Position numbers and translations under genes: made by a program. A DNA stretch of 64,000 nt from Nematostella vectensis (Eukaryota; Cnidaria; Anthozoa; Actiniaria; Edwardsiidae): positions 13,634,442 to 13,698,441 of the forward strand of contig NC_064045.1 in NCBI RefSeq assembly GCF_932526225.1. The letters are read 5' to 3'. Positions 1 to 13,300 of the stretch are shown here, one piece after another. How positions within the stretch are numbered: position 1 is the stretch's first letter; every line of letters starts with the position of its first letter. The notes under the pieces were generated by a model. The model saw nothing but the letters and a program-made list of their open reading frames with translations, was not told the DNA's origin and did not search any database.

Positions 1-405
1 CGCGACTCTTTATTTTCGAGATTTTCCTATTTTCGTAAAAACCAGATCACTTTATTTTCGAGATTTCACGATTTTGGGATAATAAAATTAAGCAAAACAA
101 GTGCAAAACTTAAACAATATGTAACAAAAAGATGCGTAGCCAAATTTAGTTGATAAAAATATGTAATTACAAGTCCAAGGCAACCCCTTACCGTACTACA
201 TGTACATTAGATGACTAAATAGACAAGGTGTTTCCATAAAGCTTATTAAACGGCCAATTTTCCCCCAAAGGCTTCTTGTGTACTCACTAAATTTTCGCGC
301 ATTCTGATTTTCGCGACACTTAATTTTTACGTCCCTTTATTTTCGGGAATCTTTTAAAATCGCGAAATTAAAGTGACGCGAAAATTAAGTGTAATAAGGT
401 AGTTC
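1..405. repeat. Inverted-repeat DNA element (copy 1), cut by window start
   Basis: The segment is rich in the words TTTATTTTCG and CGAAAATAAAG. It ends at about 405 with GCGAAAATTAAGTGTAATA followed by AGGTA. Its left end, read in reverse complement, matches the block at about 15,574-15,710, which ends with the same GCGAAAATTAAGTGTAATA word. Two loci sharing the same arms in inverted orientation suggest a non-autonomous DNA transposon. No coding potential is seen. The superfamily cannot be assigned. Confidence 0.6.
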
Positions 406-557
406 TGTCATATCTACTAAGTACTGTCAAAAAAGTACTTGCTCTACCGATCCTGTAAGCGTTTTTATTCTCTTTACCCCTCTCTTCAAGAAAACGCAAA
501 CATACAACCTAAAATATTTGCATCTGTATCTTTAGAGATGCAAACCTTATTTAATAA

Positions 558-875
558 CAGGCCCGTAGCCAGGATTTTGAGCGTGGTGGTTTGTTTTTCC
601 ATTTCAGTGGACCAAATTTCCGGTATACCCCTCCCCTCGCCTTATTACATCAGGCAATCAATACTTCAAATAAATTTAATCTTGTATTTAAAATGCTTTT
701 TAACATATATTGCTTTTTAACACTTGCGGTTTTTATAGTCATTTGACATATTGATGTGCACGGTATATCCAGCCAAACGTTTTATTATTTTTTATTTTTT
801 GCTCTGAGTGGACCTTCAAGCCGGGTGGGGGGGGGGGGAAGGTTTTCGTCCGAACCCCCCCTGGCTATGGGCCTG
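558..875. mobile_element. Foldback MITE with CAGGCCCGTAGCCAG ends
   Basis: The left end CAGGCCCGTAGCCAGG is mirrored by the right end CTGGCTATGGGCCTG. The interior has a poly-G run near 828 and C-rich sequence next to the right end. This is a short non-autonomous element with terminal inverted repeats and no ORF of its own. Similar 'GTAGCCAGG' type ends recur in the window, for example at 45,683-45,824. Confidence 0.65.
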
Positions 876-1000
876 AATCAGTAATATCTTTGAATGGAAG
901 CACAACATTGACTCGACCCTTGTAGGAGATCTGGGGGAGGGGGAGGGGGAGGGGGAGGGGTAACCCTGTTTGGGTCGCCAAGGGTTTGTAACCCTGGCAC

Positions 1001-1200
1001 TGTTTAGGACAATATCTTGAATAACATAACCTGTTTACTACATGACCAATGTTTAGGACAATATCTTGAATTACATAGCCTGTTTAAGACATGACAAACT
1101 GTTTAGGACAATATCTTGAATTACATAGCCTGTTTAAGACATGGCAAAGTGTTTAGGACAATATCTTGAATTATATAGCCTGTTTAAGACATGACAAAGT
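1001..1200. repeat. 50-bp tandem repeat, four copies
   Basis: The word TGTTTAGGACAATATCTTGA starts at 1001, 1050, 1100 and 1150, giving a 49-50-bp unit. Related CCTGTTTAGGACAG fragments continue to about 1,380. It lies in the 5' flank of the GPCR gene and could be promoter-proximal, but no function is evident. Confidence 0.85.
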
Positions 1201-1532
1201 ATCGCGGAAAAACTGATTACTCCTCGAACCTAGGAATTCTAGATTAAAAAGGCTTGATGACACTCTACATTACAATTGGTGTAGAATGAAATGATAAAAT
1301 AAGAGCCCTGTTTAGGACAGAAAGGCATGAAATATATACCCCGTTTAAAATATGAATAGCCTTAGATATACACCCTGTTTTAGGAAAGGTGAAAAAACCT
1401 ACCTCATCCGGCTACACTTCCCCGTATATTGAATAAAGCGGCCCCTCCCTATCCCCGCCATTCGGACCTCCTTATTTCACCATCACTTAAAGAAAATATC
1501 CGTCAATAACATATGCTTTTGTATCTTCAGTC

Positions 1533-3086
1533 ATGTTTTGGAATAACACCACCTTGAGTCGATCCCCGCAAGAAATCCTCGCCCTCGCCTCAAGCCTTTC
1601 AATCATCATCATCTTGAGCATTTCCGGTAACGCTCTCGTTATCTACGTCTTCATCACCAACAGACAGCTCTGCTCGAGTCTTTCCAACAAGCTAATCCTT
1701 AGCCTAGCGGTGGCGGACCTCACGACAGCGGCATTCCCCATGCTCTACCAGCTCATAACGGTTGCTGATGTAAGTCTGATACAGCACGGTGGACCTCTGT
1801 GTTCTGTAGGAGGCGTCGCTTCGTACTCGTTCTTCTTTGTCTCTGTTATCACCTTGGTGATGCTCAGTGTCGAGCGCTTTCTCGCGCTTGGTTTTCCGCT
1901 GAAATATTCCTCTATAGTGAGCAGGCGAGTGAAAGCTTTTATAATCTGGTATCCATGGTTACATAGTCTGGTTTTTGCCGTCCTGTGTTTGGCTTGGTTT
2001 GGCATAAAGTACGACCCACATGGATTCGATTGCGGGTTAAGATGGAGAACTCGTCCGTTTTACTTTACATTCAGTGTTGTGTTTATACACATTGCTTTAC
2101 CATTGACGTTGCTGACGGCGCTCAATATCTGCACGTTATGCCTGGTCAGACGTCAACACCAGAGGATTGCGAACACGTGTAAAACGGCAGGAGTGAACAA
2201 TACTATGGCCAATGAGAAACGAGGTAGGGTACCCATAATGCTTTGCATAGCGCGAATGTTAATTAACGACAGTGATGTGTCTTTCTCGTCTGTTTGATTG
2301 GGCAAGTAGGGATTAGTATCTAGAAAGAGATTCTCGACGCGTAAAGTATGTTTCTGTTACCTCTTTTTATCTCCCATAATATACATCTCCGAATCCAGTT
2401 CTAAATGGCTTCTAAGTTGAACATACGCACACTTACAAAGAATATTGATTTTCTCCGTCTTTCGTGGCAGCCTTTTAAGTGTCTATCTACAGAACCGTAG
2501 CAGGCCACGTAAGATCGGGAGGCACAATACAGAAGCATTAAGAAGATATTGGGGGTGCACCGCCACACTCCTATTGGTCATTTCCTTATAATTTTTGAAA
2601 ATATTTTTGGGGGAGTGGGGCACATGCCCCAGTGTAGCACCCCCCCAACCCCCTCCTACGGCCCTGATGTACCCAGAGGCAAAGTAAACAAAGGTTCTAA
2701 AACATACCTTCTTTTCATTATCGTGTCCAGCGCTTGCGGAAGCAAAGCTGACCAGGGTCTCGATGATCATCATCTTTGTCTTTCTGATCTGCTGGTCCCC
2801 GTATGTAGTCACCAGGGCCCTCGCATTCATCAATGTCAAGTTGTCATCGGCTGTCATGTCCGCGGGAGCCTGGGTAGTGCACTCGTCGTCATTTGTCAAC
2901 CCCATAATTTATTCCTCCTTGCGTTCTGACATCCGACAGGCGATGCGTGCTGTCTTCCGGTGTTGTCACGTGACCTCCACACATCATCATGGCTCCATAA
3001 CCAACGTCGCGAATAACTTTACTAACGGTGACATGAAGACCACGGACATCACAAGCAAAACCACTTATGCAATGTCCATTAGATAA
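1533..3086 (+). CDS. Orphan class A (rhodopsin-like) G-protein-coupled receptor, 2 exons
   Basis: The exons are 1533-2223 and 2731-3086, joined across a phase-1 GT-AG intron of 507 bp, and give 348 aa. The split codon reads g|cg (Ala), so TM5/loop 3 runs into EAKLTRVSMIIIF at the start of TM6. Seven-helix hallmarks are visible: SGNALV in TM1, LAVADL in TM2, VERF in place of DRY after TM3, an ICL2 Pro, FLICWSPY (CWxP) in TM6 and NPIIY (NPxxY) in TM7. The extracellular Cys pair (GPLC before TM3, FDCG in loop 2) is present, and a membrane-proximal RCC could be palmitoylated. The N-terminus is very short, with an NNTT glycosylation sequon. TM7 has no retinal-binding Lys, so it is not an opsin. 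The ligand is unknown. The ATG follows a possible acceptor (TATCTTCAG, ending about 1530), so a 5' non-coding exon may exist. Exon structure is inferred. Confidence 0.9.
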
Positions 3087-3318
3087 AGGTGAAGAGGGGG
3101 AGAAAGGATTCGGTAGCCTATCCGTAGGCGTTGATAGTAAGAGCTAGCCCCCTCCCCTTTAACACTTTGTTCTGGTGGCTACGGTAGCGTTGGACTATAA
3201 TGACGGGGATGGCGAAATCCAATAGCACGTTTCTATAACAGAATTCTTTACTGTAAATGTTTTTGATGGCACTTACTCTTATTATAAGCGCTCATATTTT
3301 ATTCTCAGAAAATATATG

Positions 3319-3324
3319 AATAAA
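3319..3324 (+). promoter_or_regulatory. Candidate polyadenylation signal of the GPCR gene
   Basis: An AATAAA hexamer lies about 230 nt after the GPCR stop codon, in an AT-rich stretch, and is the first canonical signal seen downstream. This rests on sequence alone. Confidence 0.45.
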
Positions 3325-3669
3325 TTTTACATTATTAAATAATTTTTGGCGAGAAAAGACAGCTTAAGACAGCGCGAGCATAGCTGTTTTCGCCGAGGGC
3401 TTTATATATATTACAAGGGAAGACACTCAAAAAAGCAAAATTTAAGAGTAAAGCTTTATTGATATGTATGTTGACATTTTACATTCATCACTCAAAGAGT
3501 GAAAGTACTTCATGTTCTCGTATCTGCGTTCACTAGATCATGACATGTGTGTCATATCGAGACATGTGCGCCAAGAACGAGTTTGTAGCGCACATTATTT
3601 GACTTTAAGATTATAAATAATGCACAAACTAATACTATAACTTAATAAACTATTAGCTAGCTCTCAGTC

Positions 3670-3970
3670 AAGTAGGAACAAGCTATTCACTAAGAAATCA
3701 CTCGTGACTTGCATTTACAAATCACGTTACTCGCAAAGAAATCACGTGACTCTTTGGGAAAACTCGATCGCGCCCAGACGGCAAATTAACAGCAACAAAA
3801 ACTTTCTAAGTAAGAAAGGGACTATATATTTTAATTAAAATATTTTATACTTTTTTTCGTCGCCCACGTCGCCCTCTGGTGCGACAACCGTGGTTATATC
3901 TGTGTTTATTTTGGCCTGTTTGCCACTCAAAAAGTCACGTGATTTCTTATCGCAAGTATCTTACCGACAC
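3670..3970. repeat. CACGTG-bearing dispersed repeat (copy at GPCR/CARD intergene)
   Basis: Short units of the type AAGAAATCACGTGACT appear in direct orientation near 3,690-3,755, and an inverted copy (AGTCACGTGATTTCTTATCG) lies near 3,935-3,955. The same family forms the 22-bp tandem array at 20,090-20,400, including the shared flank ACTTTTT...GGCAAAC. The element sits between the convergent 3' ends of the GPCR and the CARD-coiled-coil gene. Each unit contains the palindromic E-box CACGTG. Confidence 0.6.
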
Positions 3971-4197
3971 TCGGAAGAAAATATGTCCACACAAATAATA
4001 TTACAGAAATAAAATTCTTCTTGCTACTATGTAGCTAAATCTCTTTTACAGCCGGCGCACTAAATCTTCGTACAAACAGCGCAAGTAGCTAGCTTAGGCT
4101 TTTAGCGTCGTTGAAAGCGTAGTTAGAACGTCGAGAACCGCGCGCGCGTAAATCTAACGTCCGCGGCGTTCTACGCTTTCGCGTCCCTGAGGTCCAT

Positions 4198-4372
4198 AAT
4201 ACTGGCGCCACTCGCTCGGTTGACCACAAGACATAAAGCCCCGTTCAAACAGCGAGACGCAGGCCTAGCTCCTAGCTAGGCGCTGTTTGAACACCATGTT
4301 CGGAAGTGCTATGGAGAAGTTCGTCAGCATTCCATTTGTCTTGTGGTCATCCGAGCGAGACTTCGCCAGCAT
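4198..4372. repeat. Imperfect long hairpin just beyond the CARD gene stop
   Basis: ACTCGCTCGGTTGACCACAA near 4,210-4,230 is mirrored by TTGTGGTCATCCGAGCGAG near 4,340-4,360. GTTCAAACAGCG at 4,243-4,254 is mirrored exactly by CGCTGTTTGAAC at 4,281-4,292. The centre holds GCCTAGCT/AGCTAGGC. This looks like a small foldback element in the 3' flank or 3' UTR of the minus-strand gene. Confidence 0.6.
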
Positions 4373-4393
4373 TGCTGCACGAGCTTCCGGCTA

Positions 4394-7300
4394 TCACTGT
4401 ATGGTACTTGAGCGATCTTTTTTGTTCTCTCCTGATTCAGCGGTAGGCTCCGTCGTCTCCATTAGAGGGAGGGACGTGCGCCTATCCGTGAAGTGAAAAG
4501 CCTGGGCACGATCCCTGAATGGATGCTTGGCGATAGAGGGCGATTCAAGAGCTCGCTTGACCTCCTCTTCTACATCATGATCGTCACCATAATCATCCCC
4601 CAGTATTAATGCTTTATTATTATAGCGTTTCCCTTTAACCTTGATCGCGTTACTTCTCCCTTTTGCAGGGTCCAAATATAGACCATGCACTTCATGGAAG
4701 ATGCTGGAAGGGGTGGAATAACTTTTCAGAAAGGGCGGTTTCTTAGGAGATTTTACCGCAATCGGGGCGTCGGTAGCTTCCGCCTCAAATGCGTCTGATT
4801 CCATACTTGACTGCTGTCGATAGCTCCCGTCTGATTCCATACTTGACTGCTGTTGATAGCTCCCTATTCCACTGTCAGTGCTTGTGGTGGAACTAAGAGC
4901 ATTGCTAATGGAAAAATCCCCGGACGACAACGACTTGCTAAGATCTCCTCCATCAACTAGCGAAGAAGGGGGACTACAAATTGACGACTCGAACATGTGT
5001 GCGAGTTGTTCGAACTGGGGAGGCGACTTAAAGAGATACTTGTTTCTTTCCAGGCTTAGGCACTGCTTAGTTTGCACCGATAACTGAGCCATTTCAGGAA
5101 CTAGCTCTTCAAGCCTCTTGTCAAGGTTTTCATAGCCTATATCCGTGTCGCTGGTAGGATACGCCACAGGCTCCTGTCTTTTCATACCCGGGTTCCGGTT
5201 CAATCGCTTTTTCATGCTCTCGATGATGTTAGTTGTTTGTCGACGTTCTTTCCAGTTAAAGGAGGCCTTGTTGATAGGCCCGTTGTCAGGACATGTTGAG
5301 CAATCCACAGGGTTACCAGGGACAAGGAGCATTGACCCATCCTTAAAGCAATAAAGTAAATCCGGTTAGCTTTCAAAACCATTCATCCGGTTCCTGACGT
5401 TATTTACGGGTTTCCTGTGGACGGGATTAACCGTGATGAATCGCTGAGTCTGGGAAGAGGACCGCCAACCACGGAAAGCTCTTCCGATCACTACCTCCAC
5501 AGGAAAACCGCTTAAAGCAAGACACTAATACTATACTTCCTTGTAAGAATGACTATGGCCAGGCTATTTTTGAATATAAATGATTTCTAGGCCGAAAATA
5601 ATAGAGGTAACGAAAGGAGTGCATGGCAGTAAATAGGAAATAAAGGTAAGAGATAGAAAGCGATGGCTCACCGGCTCCGTATCTTCTTTCTCGTCTTCCT
5701 CGTCCAGTCGTCGGTAAAGCTCCTGATTTTCCAACTCACACTCGGCGAGTCGTCGGTGCAGCTCTCGGATTTCTTCCGTAGCCTTTTCCGATTGCATCTC
5801 AAAGTGCCGACTATGCTCAGCATGTTTCGTGATGGTCTCGTCTCGACTCGTCAGCAGTTCGTTGTATTTCCGTACGGCTTCGTCTCTCTCGATACGTGCT
5901 GCATCTCGTTCGCTTAATGCTTCTTTCCTGTTGTTTGTAGCGAGAAATGTCACACATTACGATGGGCGCATTCTGACCTGGACTCCTCGAACCTGCCCCT
6001 CTGCTTTTGTAAATCTACTTATGTACTCCGTTAAGCTCTCCCCCTATCTGTAGTGTGACGTATTCTGGCCTGTACTCCGTTAAGTTCCCCTCCCCCCCCC
6101 ATCCTATTTATTTCAAGACGTATTTTGACATGTACTCCGCGAAGCTACTCCCCTTTCTCAATGGTTGTATGACGTATTCTAAACTATACTCCATGAAGCT
6201 ACTCCCCTTTCTCTATGGTTGTATGACGTATTCTAACCTATACTCCGTGAAGCTACTCCCCTTTCTCTATGGTTGTATGACGTATTCTAACCTATACTCC
6301 TTGAAGCTACTCACCTTCTCTATGGTTGTATTCTAACCTATACTCCGTGAAGCTACTCCCCTTTCTCTATGGTTGTATGACGTATTCTAAACTATACTCC
6401 GTGAAGCTACTCCGCTTTCTCTATGGTTGTATGACGTATTCTAAACTATACTCCGTGAAGCTACTCCGCTTTCTCTATGGTTGTATGACGTATTCTGACC
6501 TGTATTCGGCAAAGCTGTCCCTCTGCTCCTTCAGTTTCTTGAGGGTCTCCTCCATGTCCGTCTTGGCTTTCTTGAGTTCCTCCGTCTCTCTCCCCGCCAG
6601 AGATATGCGCAGCTCTAACTCGTCAATGCGGCGTCGCAGATTAGAGTTCTCAGCGGCCTTCGACTCGTGGCTTTCCTGTATCTGGTTCTTCTCTGTCTCG
6701 ACGATGTCATAGCGTGAGTTGAGTACCTTGAAGGGTAAATAGTCCACAAGTTAGGGAGTCTCTGTTACACCTTTGTTTTGTTTTCATATATTTCATTCAC
6801 TTATTCATTAAAGTTAATATTTTATTCTCTTTAGGGGTGAGGTGTAAGTAATATCGTACGAGGTTGCACATGTAATTAAAGTGAAGTAAAGTGAAGTTCA
6901 CATCAATTTAGTGCGTCAATAAGAAGACTTTTCAATAAACAGCAAAAGAATGAAAAAGCGGGTAGCATTTCTATTCACACTAACAATGATGGGGGAGATG
7001 ATGTGCAAATGGTTTGGCGTCGTTGTGAGATCGGTACTATTTCTTATGTTTAACACTTTTGTGTAAGTACTTCTGAAATATAGAATTTAGGATCTGCTTT
7101 TAGGGTAGCAATTTTTTATCGTATATTTTTTTTGTTATTATTTTATTTATAACTTATTATTTCATTTATAACTCTAAAGTAGTCTCCCCTTCCCCGTCAA
7201 GTGAGTGACAATGATGATGATGGTGAAGGTTAATGTGATGGGGATTGTGGTGGTGATGGTGGTGGTTGTATTGGTGGTGGTGGTGATGGCGATGGCGATG

Positions 7301-10300
7301 ATGATAATTTTGATGATGATGTTGATGATGGTTATCGTGATGGTGGTGATGGCGATTATGATAATTTTGATGATGATGACGATGATGATGCTGGTGGTGA
7401 TGATGATGATGATGATGATAATGATGATGTTGATGATGGTTATCGTGGTGGTGGTGGTGGTGGTGGCGATGATGATAATTTTGATGATGACGATGATGAT
7501 GATGATGTTGATGATAGACAATACTAATCATAGACAATCATTAACTCGTGCATCTAACCTCACACCAGTCTTTCAACTCGTTTAATTCCTGAGCCAGTTT
7601 TTCACAATCGGCCTTCGCCTTTTGCCAGTTGAACTGAGTCTCACGAAGCTTCTGTTTGAGCTCCGCCGATCGTTGGATCTCTGTTTTATGTGTCTCGAGT
7701 CGCTCACATAGCTTTATGGACTCTCGTCTCTGATGGTCATAATTTCTGGTAACCTCGCTCAGTTGTTGTTCTAATCCGTCCGCCTTGGCTTGTGTCTCCG
7801 CCAGCTGGCCTTTTAAACTGTCAATCCTCTCCTGAGACGACAACAGTTTCATCTGAAGAGCAATAATGTACGAATTTCGCTCTTGTAGGTCTCGATGAAG
7901 TCGCTGTAACTGTTGAACCACGGATTCCTTGGCAGTGTTAGCGAAATTGTACGCTTGGAGGAACTCGGTGGTTGTCTCGGATTTCTGTCTTTCTAGCTCT
8001 TCCACTCGCTTGTGCTTGACCTCCAAGTCGCTCTCAGCTTGGTCGAGCTTGTTTTCGAGGTCCCGTCTCTCTTTCAGCACTTCTTGGTATCTGAGTGTCA
8101 GGTCGTTCAGGTCTGTGATTGTACGCTGCAGTTGGCTGCTCATGATGTCTAAGTCTGGCATCCGACCCTCGCCTTTAACAACAAGATAATAGAATGACGA
8201 TCACCCTCCTTTGTTATTGTTTATAATTGAAAATAAACAATACGCAAGGAAACTTGCGTATTTTTTTTTTTAAGAAAAAAAAAATTTGACAAATTCATTG
8301 TGATAAGTTGATATCTTGATTGATAATATTTTGGTTACTTTCTTTAATTAGCCGATAGAAATGGATGCTTTGTGTGACTCGTTATTGAGCGGGAGCATAA
8401 AATGGCGCTTATAATATATAATAAATAAAGCACCAGATTTTGTTCGTTGATATGGTATTAGATTATATTAGATAAAGTCATCGAGTAAAATTTACTCCAC
8501 CCAACCCCATACACCAAGGTGAAAAAACCCGCTCAAACCCAGATGGTCTTCTACCCCTCCCTCCCCCTCCCCTCTATTTTCTCCTTTTACCCTTTTAAAA
8601 TGTGGAAATAGTCGAAGCTATCCAATTAATTTTCGAGAAGAAAGCAAAGCATCACCATCAGGGCCCGCTGTAAATGGCTCTACTGTTGCCCAGGCGAAGT
8701 CAATACAATAAAAATACAATATAATTCGAGGCGTTTTAATTGATTTTACCAGATGATCCATAAAATGGTTTAGAATGTTTGTCTATCACGGAAGGCGCCG
8801 GCGATGAGAAAACGACGTATTTTAGGAAAAAAAAAAATACGTGAAAAACTAGAATTTTCTCTAAGCAGAAAACAAAGCAGTCAAACATTTACCTTGTGGA
8901 TGCAGTTATTCAATGAGCAATGGCGCACACAGAATGATTTATTCGTTTTAAAGGAAGACATTGCTTAAGTGGGGATTCCCCCGTCCTGCCCCCTGGACTC
9001 ACATGACGGAAGTACTTCCGTATATGGTCATGCGCTTATGTGGCATCATTTCTATATGGGCATACTTGTATAGCGTTTTGCTTCTAAAGCAAATTCCATT
9101 ATGTGATCTTGTTCAAACACGCATTTGAGTGCCTTTGTGTGGCCAATGGATATTGGTGGATACCGCTATAAATAGTCAATAAGGAATTGTCTGGTTATAC
9201 AAGATGGGCCATATAGAAGATATACGCGAAGAACAACAAGTGATGACTTATAACACCTTTCGCTGTTCTTTAACCGCGAAGGGATATTCATAGATATCAT
9301 ATTCAAAAAAGTTTAATTTAAGAGAGGATATGGGGAGGGCGAGTCATAGATATCATATGCGAAAAGTTCAAATTAGGGAAGGATAGAGGGAGGCCCCCAA
9401 ATATCTTTTTGATTGTTTGTATTGTGCTCCCCCAATATGTCGAAGCCTGCTACGGCACTGAGGGAAAAAGAGTCATAGATATCATATGCGGATATCAACT
9501 ATGGAAAGTTTAATTCAAACGCGAAGCCGCGCTTTTAAAGGGATGGGGACGCCCCCTTTTGTCACCTTTTGAATTTGAACACGAAACACAAATGGCCGGT
9601 AGTAACGGACCTTAAAGCGGGAAGAGACTTTTCTCCGTATTGCTTCTATTTCTCTGGTTTTTGCGGTAAAAATAAAGACATTTTGAATAGTGAAATACGA
9701 GGATATGAAAGCAAGAGACATTGGAGAATCCGTTTTGTGTGAAAATGTGGTAAAAATTGGTCAATAGTACTGAGGGGGTGGGGGTTCTCAGGCTAGCCGT
9801 CGTTTATTTCCATTATCTCTTCTATGGCAACGTACCGGGGTTACGGGAAGATTCTTTTACACTATCTACCTCAAGACCGACATCAACGATAATGTAACTA
9901 GATAAGGTACTAGCCCCCAGCCCCCCCTTAAGCGTATTTTTCTTCGGTACCACCCCCTCCCCCTAACCCAAGATAGAACTCATAAACATTTCACCCCCCC
10001 CCCCCCCCCCCTATCCATCAGGGTATTTAATGTGAACACACACTTCCTTGACGATTTCACGCGAGGTTGTAGTAGGCGCTATGCGTAAATGTAAACAGTA
10101 GCTTTAGCAACTTAGCAATCTCTTACACTTGTCAATAAATAATTATAATCGCTAATTCAAATGTTATAGCTTGCCAACGACATTCGAGCGATCACACATA
10201 ACCATGTTGCGGGTAAATTACAGTAATCGTGCCTTTTTTTAAATCTCCAAGTTGTATCACTAATTTTAAAAATAGAAAAGTGAATTTGTTTTATACTCTT

Positions 10301-13300
10301 GCACAAATTTTCCCGCATCTGGCCACGTTTTGAAACTAGGGGTAGGCATTTCTCGTTAGAAAATGTAGAATGTCATAAGAAGACTAAAAACTCACTTTAA
10401 AGGTATGTCGCTTGCAAACAATTTTCATGAGATCAAAACTATTTATCTTATTAAAGATATCCTAAAGTTTTCAATCTGTGACGCGGCTATCGTCCTCAAA
10501 TGCCCTTTGCTGTCCACATCATGTTCAGGTCAAATCAGTTGCATAACAAATTTCTCGCAAAGCACAATGGGATACTTATGTTAGCAAGCAATACTTACTA
10601 AAATGTGCAACGGAGATAGAAGAGCTTGGTTTTCTGTGCGGACATCTAGCTTCAAATGCTTTCATTCGAGTTAAGACTTAACCATTACACATCAGTGATT
10701 TGATAAACTTCCTGCTCCGATTAGTATGCTAATCGTGGTGTTATTTTTAGAATCGGTTTCAGATAAGTAAAAAAACAAAACAAACAAAACAAACCAAAAC
10801 CAAATAAAGTCTGGTCAAAGACCAGCTGTTACAGCTGTTGATAACAAAGGACTAGATAAAGATTCGAAAGCCTAGTATCGATTTTTCCTTTGCAAAAAGG
10901 TACTGGATATATGTGATCTGATGCACGGCTGCACATGGACACAGACCAGCATGCCATAGATTAATGTACCAAGATGCTGAATTTCAGATAATCCGTAGCA
11001 ACAAAGTCTAGTTCACAAAAAATCTCAACCATGTATGCGGAAATTATATCGCGCATTACAAATCTTCCGGCATGCAATTGTTCATGTTTCTACTCAAAAT
11101 GCTGAGAAGCAACTACTTTTGGTTTTTCCATCAAAAGAAATTTCAAAACGTTTTCATTCTAGCCCTAAATTTCTTAATGGTTTATCTTACGTTATTAATA
11201 TTTTTTTATATTTCCTATATTTCCAAAATCCTTTGTACTTGCTAATATTATAATCAAAAAAGGCGTAGGCTGCGAATGGAGCGCAAAGGACTTGTGAAAA
11301 TGAGGGGTCCCGGGCGCCTGGAGAGAAAGATGAAGCGAATACAGGTAAAGGGAGTGAGTGCTTATACGAAAAGCCCCCCCTCTCATCCTTCCCTCTCCCT
11401 AGCGCATGCCTCGTCTCTTCTTTCCAAACCTTTTGGGTTTGCTACGCAGGCAAAAAAAAAAGGCGCTACACAGTCCAAGGTTTTTTTTTTTATAAAAGTT
11501 TCTAAAAGCCTTCTTCTAGATACCTCAACTATCAACTATGAGTCTCATGAGTCAGCATCAACTACGAGTCCCCGGACCATGATAAAGGTGCGTGTATTCG
11601 AGGTAAAGGTGCGTGTATTCGAGGTAAAGGTGCGTGTATTAGAGGTAAAGGTGCGTGTATTAGAGGTAAAGGTGCGTGTATTAGAGGTAAAAGGTTCGTG
11701 TATTAGAGGTGAAGGTGAGTGTATTAGAGATAAAGGTGGGTGTATTAGAGGTGAAGGTGCGTGTATTAGAGGTAAAGGTGCGTGTATTAGAGGTGAAGGT
11801 GCGTGTATGAGTGTGTTGAGTGTGTCTGTGGGGAGTAGGGGTGGGGTAGGGTGAGATGGTTTTATAAGGTGCCATAAATAAAATATGTATCTATAAATCT
11901 ATCACAAAGGAAAAACCTTGTGGTGGTGTGCATGGCCGTGCACACAATACTGGAAACCATCCCAACATACAGCCTTAAACACGAGGTCCCGCTATAAAAG
12001 GAAAAGCACCTCCCACACCGCATTTCACTTTGATGATTCCCATGCAAAGTCCTAACACTGTTTACAGTGCAAAGAGGAGGTGTTTTTACCCCAACATTTT
12101 TAACTTTGATCTTTTTTCGCACGATTTCCACACAAACATCATGACGAAAGCTGAACTTCAATAACACTTTACAAAAATTCGGATCGACAGATCCGAATGC
12201 ACAGGAAGTAAGAAAATACAAAATAGTTTTGAGAATAGATGAAGATTATCATAAAATTTGTCTTGATTACCTATAAAGCTCCTTCTCATTTCTGTCATGA
12301 TTGGGTTTGGCTCTGCAAAGAAAGAAAAAAAAAAAAAACATGGATCAGTGTGTTGTAATCATCTTCAGTTTCGTGCATATGTACATCCTGTACTTAAACC
12401 TAAAATTACTATTTCCAATCCATTTCCATCCGTTCAAACCACCAATATCGTATTTATCTTAAAAAGTAAAGGTCATTTCATGACCCAGGATAGTTATTTC
12501 AGTTATTTCGCATGATTATATTCTGACCAAAAGAACAGGTGCGTACCGAGGATTGGCTCGGCGGGGGGGGGGGGGGGGGGGGGGGGGGGGGAGGGGGGGG
12601 GGGGGGGAGGTGCAGTCATACATATCTTATGGAAATAGCCTAGCATTTAAAGATTCCTTTATAAGAAATAACCCACTTTTTGGCCGCCTGTGTACGCACC
12701 TGAAAAAAGAACGCGAAAAAAACAGAGACGCGACGCGGACTGATAGAAATAAACAAGAAAAAAAACACGAAATAACACTAAAATTACTCTTCGCCGGGCA
12801 AGTTCCCCGGTAAGAACGCATATCAAGAAAATTTAGCCACAAAATTGTCGTTTTTGCCAAACGCGGCCACTTCCATATAAGGTCAATAATATATTTCTTA
12901 TATTGGAAAACTGCCTGATTGTTATAAATTTTAAGGTTGCCGCCCCACAGGTAAACTTTAAACTTTATGACTTGTAACAAGGGGAGAAAAACAGTGACTA
13001 TGACCATCTTTAGTTAATGGAGAAAGTTTCTGAAAAGAAACTAAGATTCCTCGGTACCATACCCCAAAAACGACAACGTTTTCTTCATATGCCTGGGACT
13101 AGGATGAACACAGGAAACCTGATAAGAACGCCTGTGACTGGGCTACATTAACTCAACTTGAGTGACTCGGATTTCTCGACTAGACCTGTTGCAGCTAAAC
13201 TGTCATGTCAGGGCCGTTGCAAGGGGTATGCCACCCCCCCCCCCCCCCCGCCCCAAGTATGTAAGGGGGTGGCTGTGCGCCTACGTGGCTGACTGTGCAT

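Noticed and set aside
1533-3086. Opsin identity for the GPCR
   Set aside because: TM7 (AGAWVVHSSSFVNPIIY) lacks the retinal-binding Lys.
7166-7585. His-rich or Met-rich proteins on both strands
   Set aside because: Artefacts of a GAT/GGT triplet array in a CARD-gene intron.
11276-11854. 192-aa frame with VRVLEVK repeats
   Set aside because: Open only because of the 21-bp minisatellite; the non-repeat part shows no domain and it lies in the CARD-gene first intron.
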